A stretch of DNA of 35,454 nucleotides from Ktedonobacterales bacterium (GTDB lineage: Bacteria > Chloroflexota > Ktedonobacteria > Ktedonobacterales > JADMIN01). Positions 24,101 to 31,873 of the stretch are shown here, piece after piece. Where the stretch lies: assembly GCA_025935195.1 (NCBI GenBank), contig JAICVS010000031.1, positions 1 through 35,454 of the forward strand, in the 5' to 3' direction. A program made the position numbers and the translations under genes. The notes below the pieces were generated by a model that was not told the origin of the DNA, ran no database searches, and worked only from the letters and a program-made list of their open reading frames with translations. Position 1 is the stretch's first letter; each line of letters opens with the position of its first letter.

Positions 24101-26514
24101 CAGTCGGTCTCGTCGCCCGTATAGAGCCGGCCGAGCGCATGGGCATGCTCGGCGCGGCGCTCGCGCAGCCAGTCCTCACCGGCAAGCAGCTTCTCCGCCA
24201 GCGCCACGTCGCCGCGCACCTGGGACTGCGTGCGCATCTGCCCCTCGCGCAGTTGGACGCGCACCTGGGCGAGATCGCCGTAGTACGCGGGCAGCAGGTA
24301 GCGCAGCGGCGAATGATACTGGTCGCGGAAGCGCGCCGCCAGTGCGGGAATGTCCAGATCGAGCAGGGCGGGCTCGTAGATCGCCGCCAGCGTCGCGCGC
24401 TGCTGGTCGCGGCGGGCGGATCGCTCGCCAGCGTCGAGGACGGCCGCGCGCACGGCGGCGAAGGCGTCCGGATCGAGCCAATGCGCGGGCGGCGTGGGGG
24501 TGTCGAGCAGGCAATCAGCGGTGTCGAGCAGCGCGTCCACGTCGCGCAGCGTCGCGGCGGCTGGCAGCCCGCAGCGCGCGGCCAGCGCCGCCGCCTGTGC
24601 GTGCGCACGTTCCAGCGTCGCGGCGCCCTCGCGCAGGTGCGTATCCAGCGCCTCGCGCTCGCGCGGCAGCACGTCGCGTGGATCGCCATGATCGTCTTCA
24701 CGCGGACGGACCTGTGCGGCAAGCGGAGCGACGGCGTCGCTCAGGCGGCGGCGCAGGTCGGCATGGTCGAGCGCGAGCATGGCGGGCGCGTAGCGCGTAT
24801 CGAAGGCGGCGCGCTCGGCATGGTGGCGCGTGGCACGCTCGCGGGCGTCCGCGGCGGCGCGGCGTATCGCGTCGAGCCGGCCTGGCTCAAGCCAGATGAT
24901 GGGCGGGATGGGGCTCTGCGCGAGGGCGAGCGCGCGCCACGCGGCGGCATCCAGCCAGGCGGGAGTGAGGCGGGCGTCCGGATCATCCAGCGTCTCGCGT
25001 AGCGCCGCGCCGAGGGCTTCCAGACGGGCGAGGGCGTCGGCCAGCCGGCCGAAGTGGTGGCGGATGTTGGCTTCCAGCTCCAGCGAGTAGTCGCCCGCCA
25101 GCGTGTCGTGCCAGGGATAGCTATCAATCGCGTCCAGCACGTCGGCGGTATCCATGAGGGCGGCGAGGGCGGCCCGTGGGCGCTCCTGGTCCGCGCGTGT
25201 CGCGTTTGGCACGCCGGGCAGCGCGGCGTCCATATCGGCTGTCGCGGCCAGGCGGGCCAATTCAGCATAGGCCGTGAAGGCCGAGATGCCCAGCGGCGGG
25301 CGCGGCGCGTGCAGCGCGTGGACGTAGGCGTTCAGGCGGATGCGTGTATCGAGCAGGGTGTCGGACTTCATTTGCCAGGCCGCTTCGGGCGAGGCGTCGA
25401 GCCGGCCCATCTCGGCGGCGGCCAGCACGCGCGCGACCTCGGCGATGAAGCTCTTTTTGTCCACCTTCTGGCTGTGCAGGTCCAGGCAGAACTCGTCCAG
25501 GTCGGCGTCACGCAGGCGTTGGCGCACGACCTCCAGCGCGGCCATCTTCTCGCTGACGAAAAGCACGCGCTTGCCGCCGCCCAGGCGCTCCGCGATGATG
25601 TTGGCGATGGTCTGGCTCTTGCCGGTACCAGGCGGCCCTTGCAGCACGAAGCTGACGCCGGCCGCGGCGGCGGCGATGGCCTCCTGCTGGCTGGAGTCGG
25701 CATCCAGAATCTCGAAGCTATCGTGCGGGCGCAGGCGCCGGTCCAGCTCGCGGGTGGTGACGAGATCGGGCGGCTCCGGCGGGGTGCGCGCCTCGCCGCC
25801 GAGCGCGCGCAGGATAGGGTGCGCGGCGATCTCGTCGGCGTGGCGGGCCAAGTCCTGATACATGACGAGCTTGTGGAAGGAGAAGATGCCCAGGTGGCTC
25901 TCGGCGGTGATGCCCCAGGCCACCGTCGTAGACTGCGCGCGGCTGAGGACGGCTGTGATCGCGCTGAAGACCTCAGGCAGCCGCAACTTGCGCCGCTCGC
26001 CCTCAGCCTCACCCTCGCCCTGTTCGGCGATGGCGGCGAAGCTGGGCAGCTCGATGGCGAAGTCGTTGCGCAGCTTCTCGCGCAATGTCGGGTTGATCTC
26101 GATCTCCTCATCGCTGGTGCGCGTCAGGTGGAAGCGGCCGAGCACGCCATCGCGGCTGAGGGTGACGGGGACGAGCACGAGCGGCGAGCTGATGATCTCG
26201 TCGCTAGCCGGGGATTCGCGCCAGGCGAGCTGGCCGAAGCTGACGTAGAGCACGTGGGTGCCGCGGTCGTTCAGGGCTTCGCGGGCACGGGCGCGCAGGC
26301 GGCTCAGGCGGCGCTCACAGTCGGCGGGATCGTCGGTGCGGTCGGGGTCGAGGGCATAGGCGCGCGCCGTATGGGCGAGCTGGGCGAAGAGGCGATCCTG
26401 ATCGTCGAGCAGTTGGATCGAGGTTTTGCCGGGCGTGAAGTAGAGCAGCTTGTTGAGCCGGCTCATATCAATCAGATCGTGCTGCCAGGTGCGCAATTTA
26501 GCCGCGAGTGTCAT
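21112..26514 (-). CDS. Giant DUF4011-like superfamily-1 helicase with C-terminal nuclease domain
   Basis: The product is about 1800 residues. The N-terminal part (LRTWQHDLIDMSRLNKLLYF) is typical of DUF4011 proteins. Walker A GPPGTGKSQ lies near 295, followed by about 900 residues of Ala/Arg/Leu-rich helical insert. The second half of the motor then follows: DEASQ near 1241, VGDPKQLPP near 1265, VQGDERDVI and VAVTRAKHQL near 1494. An acidic patch (GDDEDEDDEDG) follows motif III. A restriction-endonuclease-like domain (YRIDLAV, then GIECDGATYHSS, near 1590-1610) resembles the MTES_1575/Vsr type. A Cys cluster (CETC, CG, C) near the end may bind zinc. Start choice is uncertain: ATGs at 26541, 26523 and 26514 all flank one AGGAGG. 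Some relatives lie in defence islands; here a role in defence or DNA repair is inference. Confidence 0.85.
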   Translation of the reverse strand: MTLAAKLRTWQHDLIDMSRLNKLLYFTPGKTSIQLLDDQDRLFAQLAHTARAYALDPDRTDDPADCERRLSRLRARAREALNDRGTHVLYVSFGQLAWRESPASDEIISSPLVLVPVTLSRDGVLGRFHLTRTSDEEIEINPTLREKLRNDFAIELPSFAAIAEQGEGEAEGERRKLRLPEVFSAITAVLSRAQSTTVAWGITAESHLGIFSFHKLVMYQDLARHADEIAAHPILRALGGEARTPPEPPDLVTTRELDRRLRPHDSFEILDADSSQQEAIAAAAAGVSFVLQGPPGTGKSQTIANIIAERLGGGKRVLFVSEKMAALEVVRQRLRDADLDEFCLDLHSQKVDKKSFIAEVARVLAAAEMGRLDASPEAAWQMKSDTLLDTRIRLNAYVHALHAPRPPLGISAFTAYAELARLAATADMDAALPGVPNATRADQERPRAALAALMDTADVLDAIDSYPWHDTLAGDYSLELEANIRHHFGRLADALARLEALGAALRETLDDPDARLTPAWLDAAAWRALALAQSPIPPIIWLEPGRLDAIRRAAADARERATRHHAERAAFDTRYAPAMLALDHADLRRRLSDAVAPLAAQVRPREDDHGDPRDVLPREREALDTHLREGAATLERAHAQAAALAARCGLPAAATLRDVDALLDTADCLLDTPTPPAHWLDPDAFAAVRAAVLDAGERSARRDQQRATLAAIYEPALLDLDIPALAARFRDQYHSPLRYLLPAYYGDLAQVRVQLREGQMRTQSQVRGDVALAEKLLAGEDWLRERRAEHAHALGRLYTGDETDWPHARAVVDWADRLHQLYAGPIPAEAAALVTGPARDLAPLRALRDQLRQTWDAWRVHAAYLDGMFAPAAFLPDAAAFATDLANADPSTLARALTATHVTLTAFWSARDELTRHRLAPTVDHSDVATLCDDLDRAAEIARAEAWFADQDGALAEAFGRFHAGLTTDWRALFAALEWAGAYLALYGGAAVPAGARLLACDTEAGAARAQTGARGGEMTALLADVRAEIAFARGVLPERALIAPAATADDATVSALRERVVFHLENLHCLERWLRCARQRALCAGLGLGGLLDAALRERPFPRDLVARFDKRFYQLWLDGVLRQAPELQSFAGDAHEQTIQRFRDLDEDHIRQAQRRTHARLAERRRAGILAVRGDTMGALAWAFTALRKEVAKKRHPSIRQIVRATGPALLTLKPCWMMSPLSVSQFMDTAEPLFDVVIFDEASQVCPVDAICAILRGAQLIVVGDPKQLPPTRFFAKSLGDDEDEDDEDGATAEASARAERTESILNECLGVDFPQRRLRWHYRSRHESLIAFSNAHFYDDNLYTFPSPDARHDDGVRFVHVADGVYDRGGRRTNVREAQRVVDLVVEHFQRYSTDRSLGVVALSRAQEDAIRDEITARRKRDRTLDGWGDELDENNDGGFFVKNLESVQGDERDVIILSIGYGRDATGRSPSTNFGPVNKAGGERRLNVAVTRAKHQLVVVSSMRADDLPAGLSNPGARTLRDYLEYAERGPDVLPAQTRASAMRAATVGAAPESPFEAAVYAALSAALSAKGLALDCQVGCSGYRIDLAVRDPRQPGRYLLGIECDGATYHSSATARDRDRLRQRHLERMGWHIHRIWSRDWVRDPAREVARVVAAVEESQVDGVAYLEPVAVAAGGASASRPRIVTADGTDPGVPRGTLPPLPTPQHPTLRLQPTPSQSPTVPRPTRPPSMRLVSVDGQTTAARTCETCAFFQEETSTRFYCGRKAVYLSRDPSGKTPACPMWRRLPHDTASSV

Positions 26515-26603
26515 AAGCGCCATTCCCTCCTTGTACGACATACACTATCGCATGTACCAACGAGCAAGGTGCGTTGAATAGCACGAACAGGGCCAACAAA
26601 CGA

Positions 26604-27941
26604 TCATCCGGCGCGGCTGGCGGCAAGCGCGGGCGCGGGCGCTGCGCGCTCGCTCTCATCGTTGCGGAGGATGGCCCAGCGCGCTTTAAAGCGCAGGATG
26701 CGGCGCACGGAGGCGTCGAGCCGCTGGTGAGGAATGCGGCCGGCGGCGAGGGCTTCGAGGAAGTGGGCGTGGGTGGCGCGGGTGGTGGCGAGGTCGGGGG
26801 CGCCGAGGATGAGGTCGGTGCCGGCCTCGAAGGCGAGCAGCGAGGCTTCGGGGATAGTATAGCGGGCGGTGAGGGCGCCCATCGCGATGGAGTCCGAGAT
26901 GACGAGGCCGCCGTAGCCCAGCTCGCGGCGCAGCAGGCCGGCGATGGCGATGGGGGAGACGCTGGTGGGCAGGTCGGGGTCGAGCGCGGGGATGTAAATG
27001 TGCGTGGTCATGATGCTGTGCGCGTGGCCGCTCTGGATGAGCTCGCGGAAGGGCAGCAGCTCGACGGCGCGCAGCTCGTCAGGCGTGCGCTGGAGGGTGG
27101 GCAGGGTGTAGTGTGGGTCGGTGGAGACGGCGCCGAGGCCGGGGAAGTGTTTGAGGCAGCCGCCAATGCCGACCGACGTGAGGCCGTCCAGGTAGGCGGC
27201 GGCCATGCGCGTGACGAGGGCGGGGTCCGCGCCGAAGGCGCGATCGGCGACGATGGGGTTGGCGGGGTTGGTGAGCACGTCCACAACGGGGGCGAAGTTG
27301 ACGTTGAGGCCGAGATCGCGCAGGCGCGCGGCATCGGTGATGCCTTTGGCGTGGGCGTGGGTGGGCTCGCCGCTGGCGCCGACGGTGGCGGCGGCGGGGC
27401 GCGGTCCGGCGGCGGAGGCAAGGTAATTCCAGGCGCCGCCCTCGAAGTCGCTGGCGAGGATGAGCGGAATGCGCGCGTGGGCTTGCAGGGCGGCGCTGAA
27501 GGCGCGCACGCGGTGGGCGTCGCCGCCGCCGGCGGTGATGAAGTAGCCGCCCAGGGGATAGTCGTCGAGCAGGGCGATGAGGTCGGCGCTGAGCGTGAGA
27601 TCGGCGGGCGAGGCGGGGAAGATGATCGGCATGAGCAGTTGGCCGACCTTTTCGACCGGGGTCATGCGCGCGAGCAGCGACCTCACCCCACGTCCCCCTT
27701 CTCTGCTAGGAAAGGGGGGGGCCGCGGTGGCGGCGGCATAGTGATGATGGGCAAAGGGGAGGCGCACGCGGTCGCTCTCGCTTTCGGGCGCATCGGGGTG
27801 ATCGGCAGTGGCGAGGTGGCCGGCGGCTGCAACCGCGTCTGGATGGCCCGCCGCCGCGCAGTCCACCTGTGCGGACTCGAATGCGGACGTGGGCAGAGGA
27901 TCGGTGGGCATCGCCGGTTCGTCTCTTTCGCGGTCAAGCAT
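26604..27941 (-). CDS. Beta-N-acetylhexosaminidase (GH3, NagZ-like)
   Basis: The single GH3 catalytic domain starts at LLARMTPVEKVGQLL. Motifs include NVNFAPVVDV, ADRAFG, KHFPG near 265, the D-P-H of the acid/base loop shortly after it (STDPHYTLP), and the nucleophile Asp in VISDSIAMGAL near 345. Enzymes of this type remove N-acetylglucosamine from muropeptides or chitin fragments. No signal peptide is visible, so a cytosolic recycling role is likely. The first 90 or so residues are low-complexity and include PPFPSREGGRG, encoded by a dispersed repeat. The start codon is uncertain, since neither the ATG at 27941 nor that at 27911 has a good ribosome-binding site. Confidence 0.83.
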   Translation of the reverse strand: MLDRERDEPAMPTDPLPTSAFESAQVDCAAAGHPDAVAAAGHLATADHPDAPESESDRVRLPFAHHHYAAATAAPPFPSREGGRGVRSLLARMTPVEKVGQLLMPIIFPASPADLTLSADLIALLDDYPLGGYFITAGGGDAHRVRAFSAALQAHARIPLILASDFEGGAWNYLASAAGPRPAAATVGASGEPTHAHAKGITDAARLRDLGLNVNFAPVVDVLTNPANPIVADRAFGADPALVTRMAAAYLDGLTSVGIGGCLKHFPGLGAVSTDPHYTLPTLQRTPDELRAVELLPFRELIQSGHAHSIMTTHIYIPALDPDLPTSVSPIAIAGLLRRELGYGGLVISDSIAMGALTARYTIPEASLLAFEAGTDLILGAPDLATTRATHAHFLEALAAGRIPHQRLDASVRRILRFKARWAILRNDESERAAPAPALAASRAG

Positions 27942-27978
27942 GTTTGGTGCCGTTCAGGCTGATGAGCGGGCGCGTGGC

Positions 27979-27996
27979 AGGCGGGCGCGCCCGCCT
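27979..27996. repeat. Perfect 18-bp palindrome
   Basis: AGGCGGGCG is followed directly by its complement, in the 132-bp gap between the terminase gene and the hexosaminidase gene. It could be a protein-binding site or a weak terminator; there is no U tract. Confidence 0.4.
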
Positions 27997-28073
27997 CTCT
28001 GTCTCTCTGTGTGCGCAACGGTTGAGCTGACGTGTGTAACAGGAGTGGGAGGGATGGGAGGGATGGGAGGACT

Positions 28074-29426
28074 TCATGGGACCGGCTCCTGCTCATTAGG
28101 CATGGCACGCAGCGCCAGGCGCGCGTTGATGGCGGCGAGGTGGGATTCGGCGGCACGCAGGCGGGTGAGGTGAGTATGGAGGGCGTAGCGGGTCGCGTCG
28201 AGGGCGTGATCGTTGGTTTTCAGCGGCTTTTCGTCGGGGTCGCGGCCGGCGCGCTCGGCGGTAGGGTATTGATAGCTGCTGTACTCGCTGATAGTGTGGA
28301 CGCAGGCGGGCGCGACGTACAGCCCGCGCGAGCCGTCCGCGCGCGGGGCGAGCAGACCGGCGATCGTCTGGATGCCGGGGATGAGGCTGTTGTCGCCTTT
28401 GACGGCGCTGGCGGGCAATCCCTCGCGGGCGAGGGCGGCGCGCAGCGCGGCGATATGCTCCGGCTCGTCGGGGCCGCAATACCACGTGCGCACGTGGTGG
28501 CGGCGCGTAAGCGCGAGGATGGCGGGGATGAGCGTCTCGTGCAGGCCGGCGCGGCGCTGGTAGAACTCGTCGAGCTGCCAGACGCGGCTGTCGCCGTCGA
28601 GCGCGAAGACCAGCGCGGCGGACGGATTCGTATACCCCCAGTCTATGCCGCCGATGATCTCGGTCCAGTGCGCGTCGCTGGGCGGGTCGGCGAGATTGCC
28701 GCCGAGCGCCGGCTCGAAGGCGTAGACCAGCCCCTCGAAGGCGGTGAAGAGGCCGTAGATCTCCTGGTCGGAGAACGCGCCGCTGTAGCCAAGCTGGGCG
28801 ATGAAGTCCTCGGGCAGGTTGGGCAGGTTGGTGGCGGTGGCGGCGCGATAGAGCGCATGGTTCGAGGCGGGATGCTGCTCGAAGTCGCGCCAGAAGTCGT
28901 CGCGGCCGCGGGGAGTGCCGGTGGCCCAGCCCGCCGTTGCATACCCACGCTGGCGCAGGCGGCCTTTGAGCACCTGCCAGGCGTAGTGGCCGGCGAGCGG
29001 CGCCTCATCCAGCCAGAACCAGGCGAGGTTGAGGCCGCGCACGTGGTCGGGGTCGTCCACCGAGCGGAAGAGCACTTCGCTGCCGTTGGTGAGGGTGACG
29101 CGCCCCTCGGACTTGAGATGAGAGGCGATCAGCCGGCGGGGGAGGAGCTGGAGGACGGTGCGGGCGGTGGCATCGCGCAGCATCGCCTCGGTGGGGGCGG
29201 CGATCAGGCCGAGCGAGCCGGGCTGGCGGTGCATGCGCAGGATGGCGCGGACAGCGCCGGCGGTGGTCTTGCCGGAGCCGATGCCGCCGGCGAGCAGGCT
29301 GAAGCGGGCGGTGGCGTGGACGAACCGCCACTGGACATGGCTAAGAGTCCAGCACAGGTCGAGCGGTTCGGCGGGCATGGCGTTGGGAGCGACACCGGGA
29401 TCGTCGTCGGAGAGGTCGTAGAGCAT
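28074..29426 (-). CDS. Phage terminase large subunit (ATPase and nuclease)
   Basis: The 450-residue protein has Walker A GGIGSGKTT at 47-55, Walker B as FWLDEAPLAG, a coupling motif around TGTPRG, and a RNase H-like nuclease with Asp in GGIDWGYTNPSA, an acidic DEFY strand, and a final Asp in KTNDHALDATRYA. These are the parts of a DNA-packaging motor. I chose the ATG at 29426; the upstream extension to 29576 consists of Pro/Ser-rich repeat-like sequence. The upstream neighbour is an HTH protein that may be its small subunit. No portal, protease, capsid or tail genes are present in the window, so this is an orphan terminase module, remnant or domesticated. Confidence 0.82.
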   Translation of the reverse strand: MLYDLSDDDPGVAPNAMPAEPLDLCWTLSHVQWRFVHATARFSLLAGGIGSGKTTAGAVRAILRMHRQPGSLGLIAAPTEAMLRDATARTVLQLLPRRLIASHLKSEGRVTLTNGSEVLFRSVDDPDHVRGLNLAWFWLDEAPLAGHYAWQVLKGRLRQRGYATAGWATGTPRGRDDFWRDFEQHPASNHALYRAATATNLPNLPEDFIAQLGYSGAFSDQEIYGLFTAFEGLVYAFEPALGGNLADPPSDAHWTEIIGGIDWGYTNPSAALVFALDGDSRVWQLDEFYQRRAGLHETLIPAILALTRRHHVRTWYCGPDEPEHIAALRAALAREGLPASAVKGDNSLIPGIQTIAGLLAPRADGSRGLYVAPACVHTISEYSSYQYPTAERAGRDPDEKPLKTNDHALDATRYALHTHLTRLRAAESHLAAINARLALRAMPNEQEPVP

Positions 29427-29572
29427 GGCGGTGCGCCTTTCGGGTGACGGCATTGAACCGCGGAGGACGCGGAGGGCAGAGCAGAGAGACGAGAACGAAC
29501 ACGGAGGGGGAAGGGAGGGTGGCGACGGCGGGGTGTTTGCCGTTTTTGCCGTTTTTGCCGCTTTTTGGGGTG

Positions 29573-30565
29573 TCATAGGCGGTAGGCCTGGAATGATGCG
29601 GGGTTGAGGGGTGGATGGTGGCGGATGGGCGGCAAGGGTGGCAAGGGTGGCAAGGAGATCCTCATCCCCGGCCTCTCTCCTTGTGAGGAGAGGCGAGAGG
29701 CGGCGGATGGGGGGATGGCGGATGGCCGGGGAGCGGTCTGAGCGCTGACGGGCAATGGGGATGGCGCGGGTGAGCTGGGCGTCGGCGTCGGCGTAAGCGC
29801 GGGAGATGGGGCGCTGGATGTCGGCTCAGGCGCGGGTGCGGGCTGGCTGGATGCGAGCGCTGGCGGCTGGTCGTCGGGCGGGGCCGGGCGCTCGACGACG
29901 GTGAGGCGGATGTCGGCGGGGGGCCGGCGGTCGCGGTCGTAGAGGCCCTGGAGGCGGGTGATCTCGCGTTGGGCGGCAAGGGCGATGGAGAGGTAGCGGG
30001 CGCCGTGATTGGTGCGGCGCGGCGTCTCGGTTTCTTCGAGGATGGTTTCGCTGGCTTCGGCGTCGGAGGCCGTATCAAGGTCGGAGAGGTCGGTAGGGGT
30101 GGTAAGGGCGGTGCGGTGGGCGTGGCGCGGCGACTGGATGATGCGGCGGCGGCGTGTGCGGTCGAGCTGGCCGGTGAGGATGGCGTGCTCGATGCGCTGC
30201 TCAGATTCATAAGACTCCCAGGCGGCGACGAGGATTGCCCGATACGATTCGATAGCCTGGTCGAGCGATTCGGCCAGCTCGGCCTGACGCTCGGCGGCCA
30301 TGTGCTTGCGGAAGCGGGCGAGCCAGTGGCGGACGGTGCGCGGGGGAACGCCGAGGGCCAGGGCGATCTGGCTGGAGCGCATGCCACGGGTGGACATGAC
30401 GACGGCGCGCTCCTGCTGCGTGGCGGCGGCGTCGGTGAGGATGTCGAAGGTGGGGAAGGGGTTGGGCAGGTGGTTGGCTTCCTGGCCGGCGGCGAGGACG
30501 GAGTGGCGGCCGGGATGGCTGGCGCTGGCGTTGGCGTTGGCGTTGGCGTTGGCGTTGGGGGACAT
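29573..30565 (-). CDS. HTH protein, probable terminase small subunit
   Basis: The 330-residue product starts at the ATG at 30565, with AGGAGG seven bases upstream. Residues 4-13 are an Asn-Ala dipeptide repeat encoded by tandem GGCGTT. A helix-turn-helix lies at about 62-88 (SSQIALALGVPPRTVRHW), followed by a charged helical stretch and then a long Pro/Ser/Thr-rich tail. The position directly upstream of the large terminase, with a 146-bp gap, and the HTH suggest the DNA-recognition subunit (inference). Near the C terminus, LSSQGERPGMR is encoded by a palindromic repeat resembling those at 27675 and 33070. The tail is longer than usual for small terminases. Confidence 0.65.
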   Translation of the reverse strand: MSPNANANANANASASHPGRHSVLAAGQEANHLPNPFPTFDILTDAAATQQERAVVMSTRGMRSSQIALALGVPPRTVRHWLARFRKHMAAERQAELAESLDQAIESYRAILVAAWESYESEQRIEHAILTGQLDRTRRRRIIQSPRHAHRTALTTPTDLSDLDTASDAEASETILEETETPRRTNHGARYLSIALAAQREITRLQGLYDRDRRPPADIRLTVVERPAPPDDQPPALASSQPAPAPEPTSSAPSPALTPTPTPSSPAPSPLPVSAQTAPRPSAIPPSAASRLSSQGERPGMRISLPPLPPLPPIRHHPPLNPASFQAYRL

Positions 30566-30670
30566 GGGATACCTCCTGGTTGATGGGCGGCTGGCGGGTG
30601 AACGCGTGCCTGGAGGGCCATTGTCCGCGAGGTCCGCCGTCGCGGACTGTGAGATCAGGGGACGATGGCC

Positions 30671-30726
30671 GGGAAAATAGAGAACGGCGCCGTCCGCTCC
30701 CGGTCGGCGGGAGGAGGACGGCGCCG
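30671..30726 (-). terminator. Intrinsic terminator-like hairpin after the 123-residue protein gene
   Basis: CGGCGCCGTCC and its complement form an 11-bp stem (30685-30695, 30716-30726), followed on the minus strand by TTCTCTATTTTCC. It would end the transcript of the gene at 30930-31301 before the terminase genes. Confidence 0.55.
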
Positions 30727-30810
30727 CGTTTAGGGCTGACCGTTGGTGGTGGGCCGAGCCGCGCGGGCCTCTTTCCTGGGATGGAGGAGGGAGGGGATGC
30801 GGGGCGAGGC

Positions 30811-30887
30811 GCGATGGGTTGGGATGGGTTGGGATGGGTTGGGATGGGTTGGGATGGGTTGGGATGGGTTGGGATGGGTTGGGATGG
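30811..30887. repeat. Tandem 10-bp G-rich repeat (GGGATGGGTT, seven units)
   Basis: Six exact units (30821-30880), a first unit with one mismatch, and a partial last one lie between the terminator and the gene at 30930. Runs of three G on one strand could form G-quadruplexes. Confidence 0.9.
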
Positions 30888-30929
30888 CGATGCGAACAGA
30901 GATGCGACGCCACGTGAGGGCGGATCGGC

Positions 30930-31301
30930 TCAGAGCTTGGTCTTGATCTCGCCCTCAACGGCCAGCGGATCGCCATCTTTCCAGGTGAGCCAGAGCTGGC
31001 CGGCGCTGGCGGCGCGAGTGTTGACCTTGTCCTGGTGGGTGATCAGCCAGAGGACGATGCCGAGGATGCGCCCGCGCACGTAGATGCGTCGCGCGCCGAT
31101 GCACAGCTCGGCGGTCATGTACTGGACGGGGGCGGGGAGCCGTCGCGTGGACGTGCCAGGCAAGACACCGGGCAAGACACCAGGCGTTGGCGCGGCGGGG
31201 GCCGGGTCGTAGCGGTCAGGCGAGTTGGGCTGGCCGGGCTGATCGGGCTGGTCGGGCTGGCCGGAGTTGAGCGGGTCGTGGCGGTCGGGGTCGTGGGTCA
31301 T
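30930..31301 (-). CDS. Hypothetical protein with Asp/Pro-rich N terminus
   Basis: I do not recognise this 123-residue protein. Residues 1-58 are disordered-looking and rich in Pro, Asp and Gln, with short repeats such as QPDQPDQPGQP and GVLPGVLPG. Residues 59-123 look folded, with a strand/helix pattern (YMTAELCIGARRIYVRG, then LWLITHQDKVN, then LWLTWKDG) and a basic C terminus. The ATG at 31301 is preceded by GGAGGAGGACGAG, spaced rather far. A near-consensus promoter at 31383-31411 and a terminator at 30671-30726 make it a single-gene unit next to the terminase genes. Confidence 0.65.
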   Translation of the reverse strand: MTHDPDRHDPLNSGQPDQPDQPGQPNSPDRYDPAPAAPTPGVLPGVLPGTSTRRLPAPVQYMTAELCIGARRIYVRGRILGIVLWLITHQDKVNTRAASAGQLWLTWKDGDPLAVEGEIKTKL

Positions 31302-31382
31302 GGCGAATCTCGTCCTCCTCCACACATCACATGGCGACTGGCGATATCCTGGGGGGTGGGGAACCGCGCCCTTGCACCTCCT

Positions 31383-31411
31383 ATTATGGAACTTAGTTTC
31401 AATGTTGTCAA
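31383..31411 (-). promoter_or_regulatory. Sigma-70-type promoter for the 123-residue protein gene
   Basis: On the minus strand TTGACA (31411-31406) is separated by 17 bp from CATAAT (31388-31383). It is the best sigma-70 match I saw in the window and lies in a local A/T-rich patch. It predicts a leader of roughly 75 nt. Confidence 0.75.
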
Positions 31412-31478
31412 GAGGTTGTGGATGAGATTGGGTAAAGTGGCTAAACTCGTGGCGGGAGTTGGGGAGAATGACCGGAAA

Positions 31479-31508
31479 GGGCGGGAGAGGGCGGGAGAGG
31501 GCGGGAGA
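31479..31508. repeat. Three tandem 10-bp repeats (GCGGGAGAGG)
   Basis: Two exact units and a third ending in GCGGGAGA lie between the promoter and the terminator of the YtxH-like gene. No function is evident. Confidence 0.75.
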
Positions 31509-31510
31509 TG

Positions 31511-31548
31511 AAAAATCCTCACCCCATGCGACGCCGCATGGGGTGAGG
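31511..31548 (-). terminator. Intrinsic terminator of the YtxH-like gene
   Basis: A perfect 14-bp stem (CCTCACCCCATGCG and complement) with a 4-nt loop is followed on the minus strand by ATTTTTC. It lies 35 bp past the stop codon of the gene at 31583-31873. Confidence 0.8.
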
Positions 31549-31582
31549 GATGGGGAGGGTACGACGCGGTGAAGCATGGAGG

Positions 31583-31873
31583 TCAGGAGGCGCCGGCCAC
31601 CTGCCTGGCGAGATGGTAGCCCGCCGCTTCGGCCGCCGCCGCGTTGGCGAAATACACGCGATTCTCTCCAGCGGGCAGGTCGGGAGCGGCCGCGCCCTGA
31701 TAGGTGTGGGTGAGGCGGTTGCCCACGACGCTGCGGGGAGTGAGCGGGACGGCGGTGGATGCGGCGGAGCCGCCGGCGCGAGCGCGCAGCAGATCGGCGC
31801 GATGGGGGGCGAAGATCAGGCCCAGCGCGGCGCCCACGAGGCTGCCCCAGAACCAGGTGCGCATGGTTTTCAT
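31583..31873 (-). CDS. Small YtxH-like membrane protein
   Basis: The 96-residue product has one N-terminal hydrophobic segment (about 7-22) reading WGSLVGAALGLIFAP, the pattern of YtxH-type small membrane proteins. The C-terminal part (VVGNRLTHTY, then NRVYFANAAAAEAAGYHLA) resembles the short Ada-type metal-binding or host-interaction module but lacks its cysteines. The ATG at 31873 follows GGAGG by about ten bases. It ends in its own terminator. The function is unknown; YtxH proteins are often stress-related. Confidence 0.7.
   Translation of the reverse strand: MKTMRTWFWGSLVGAALGLIFAPHRADLLRARAGGSAASTAVPLTPRSVVGNRLTHTYQGAAAPDLPAGENRVYFANAAAAEAAGYHLARQVAGAS

Noticed and set aside
30566..30976. 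N-terminal extension of the HTH protein through the tandem repeat
   Set aside because: The extension encodes only HPNPSQPIPT-like repeats, and a strong AGGAGG site supports the ATG at 30565.
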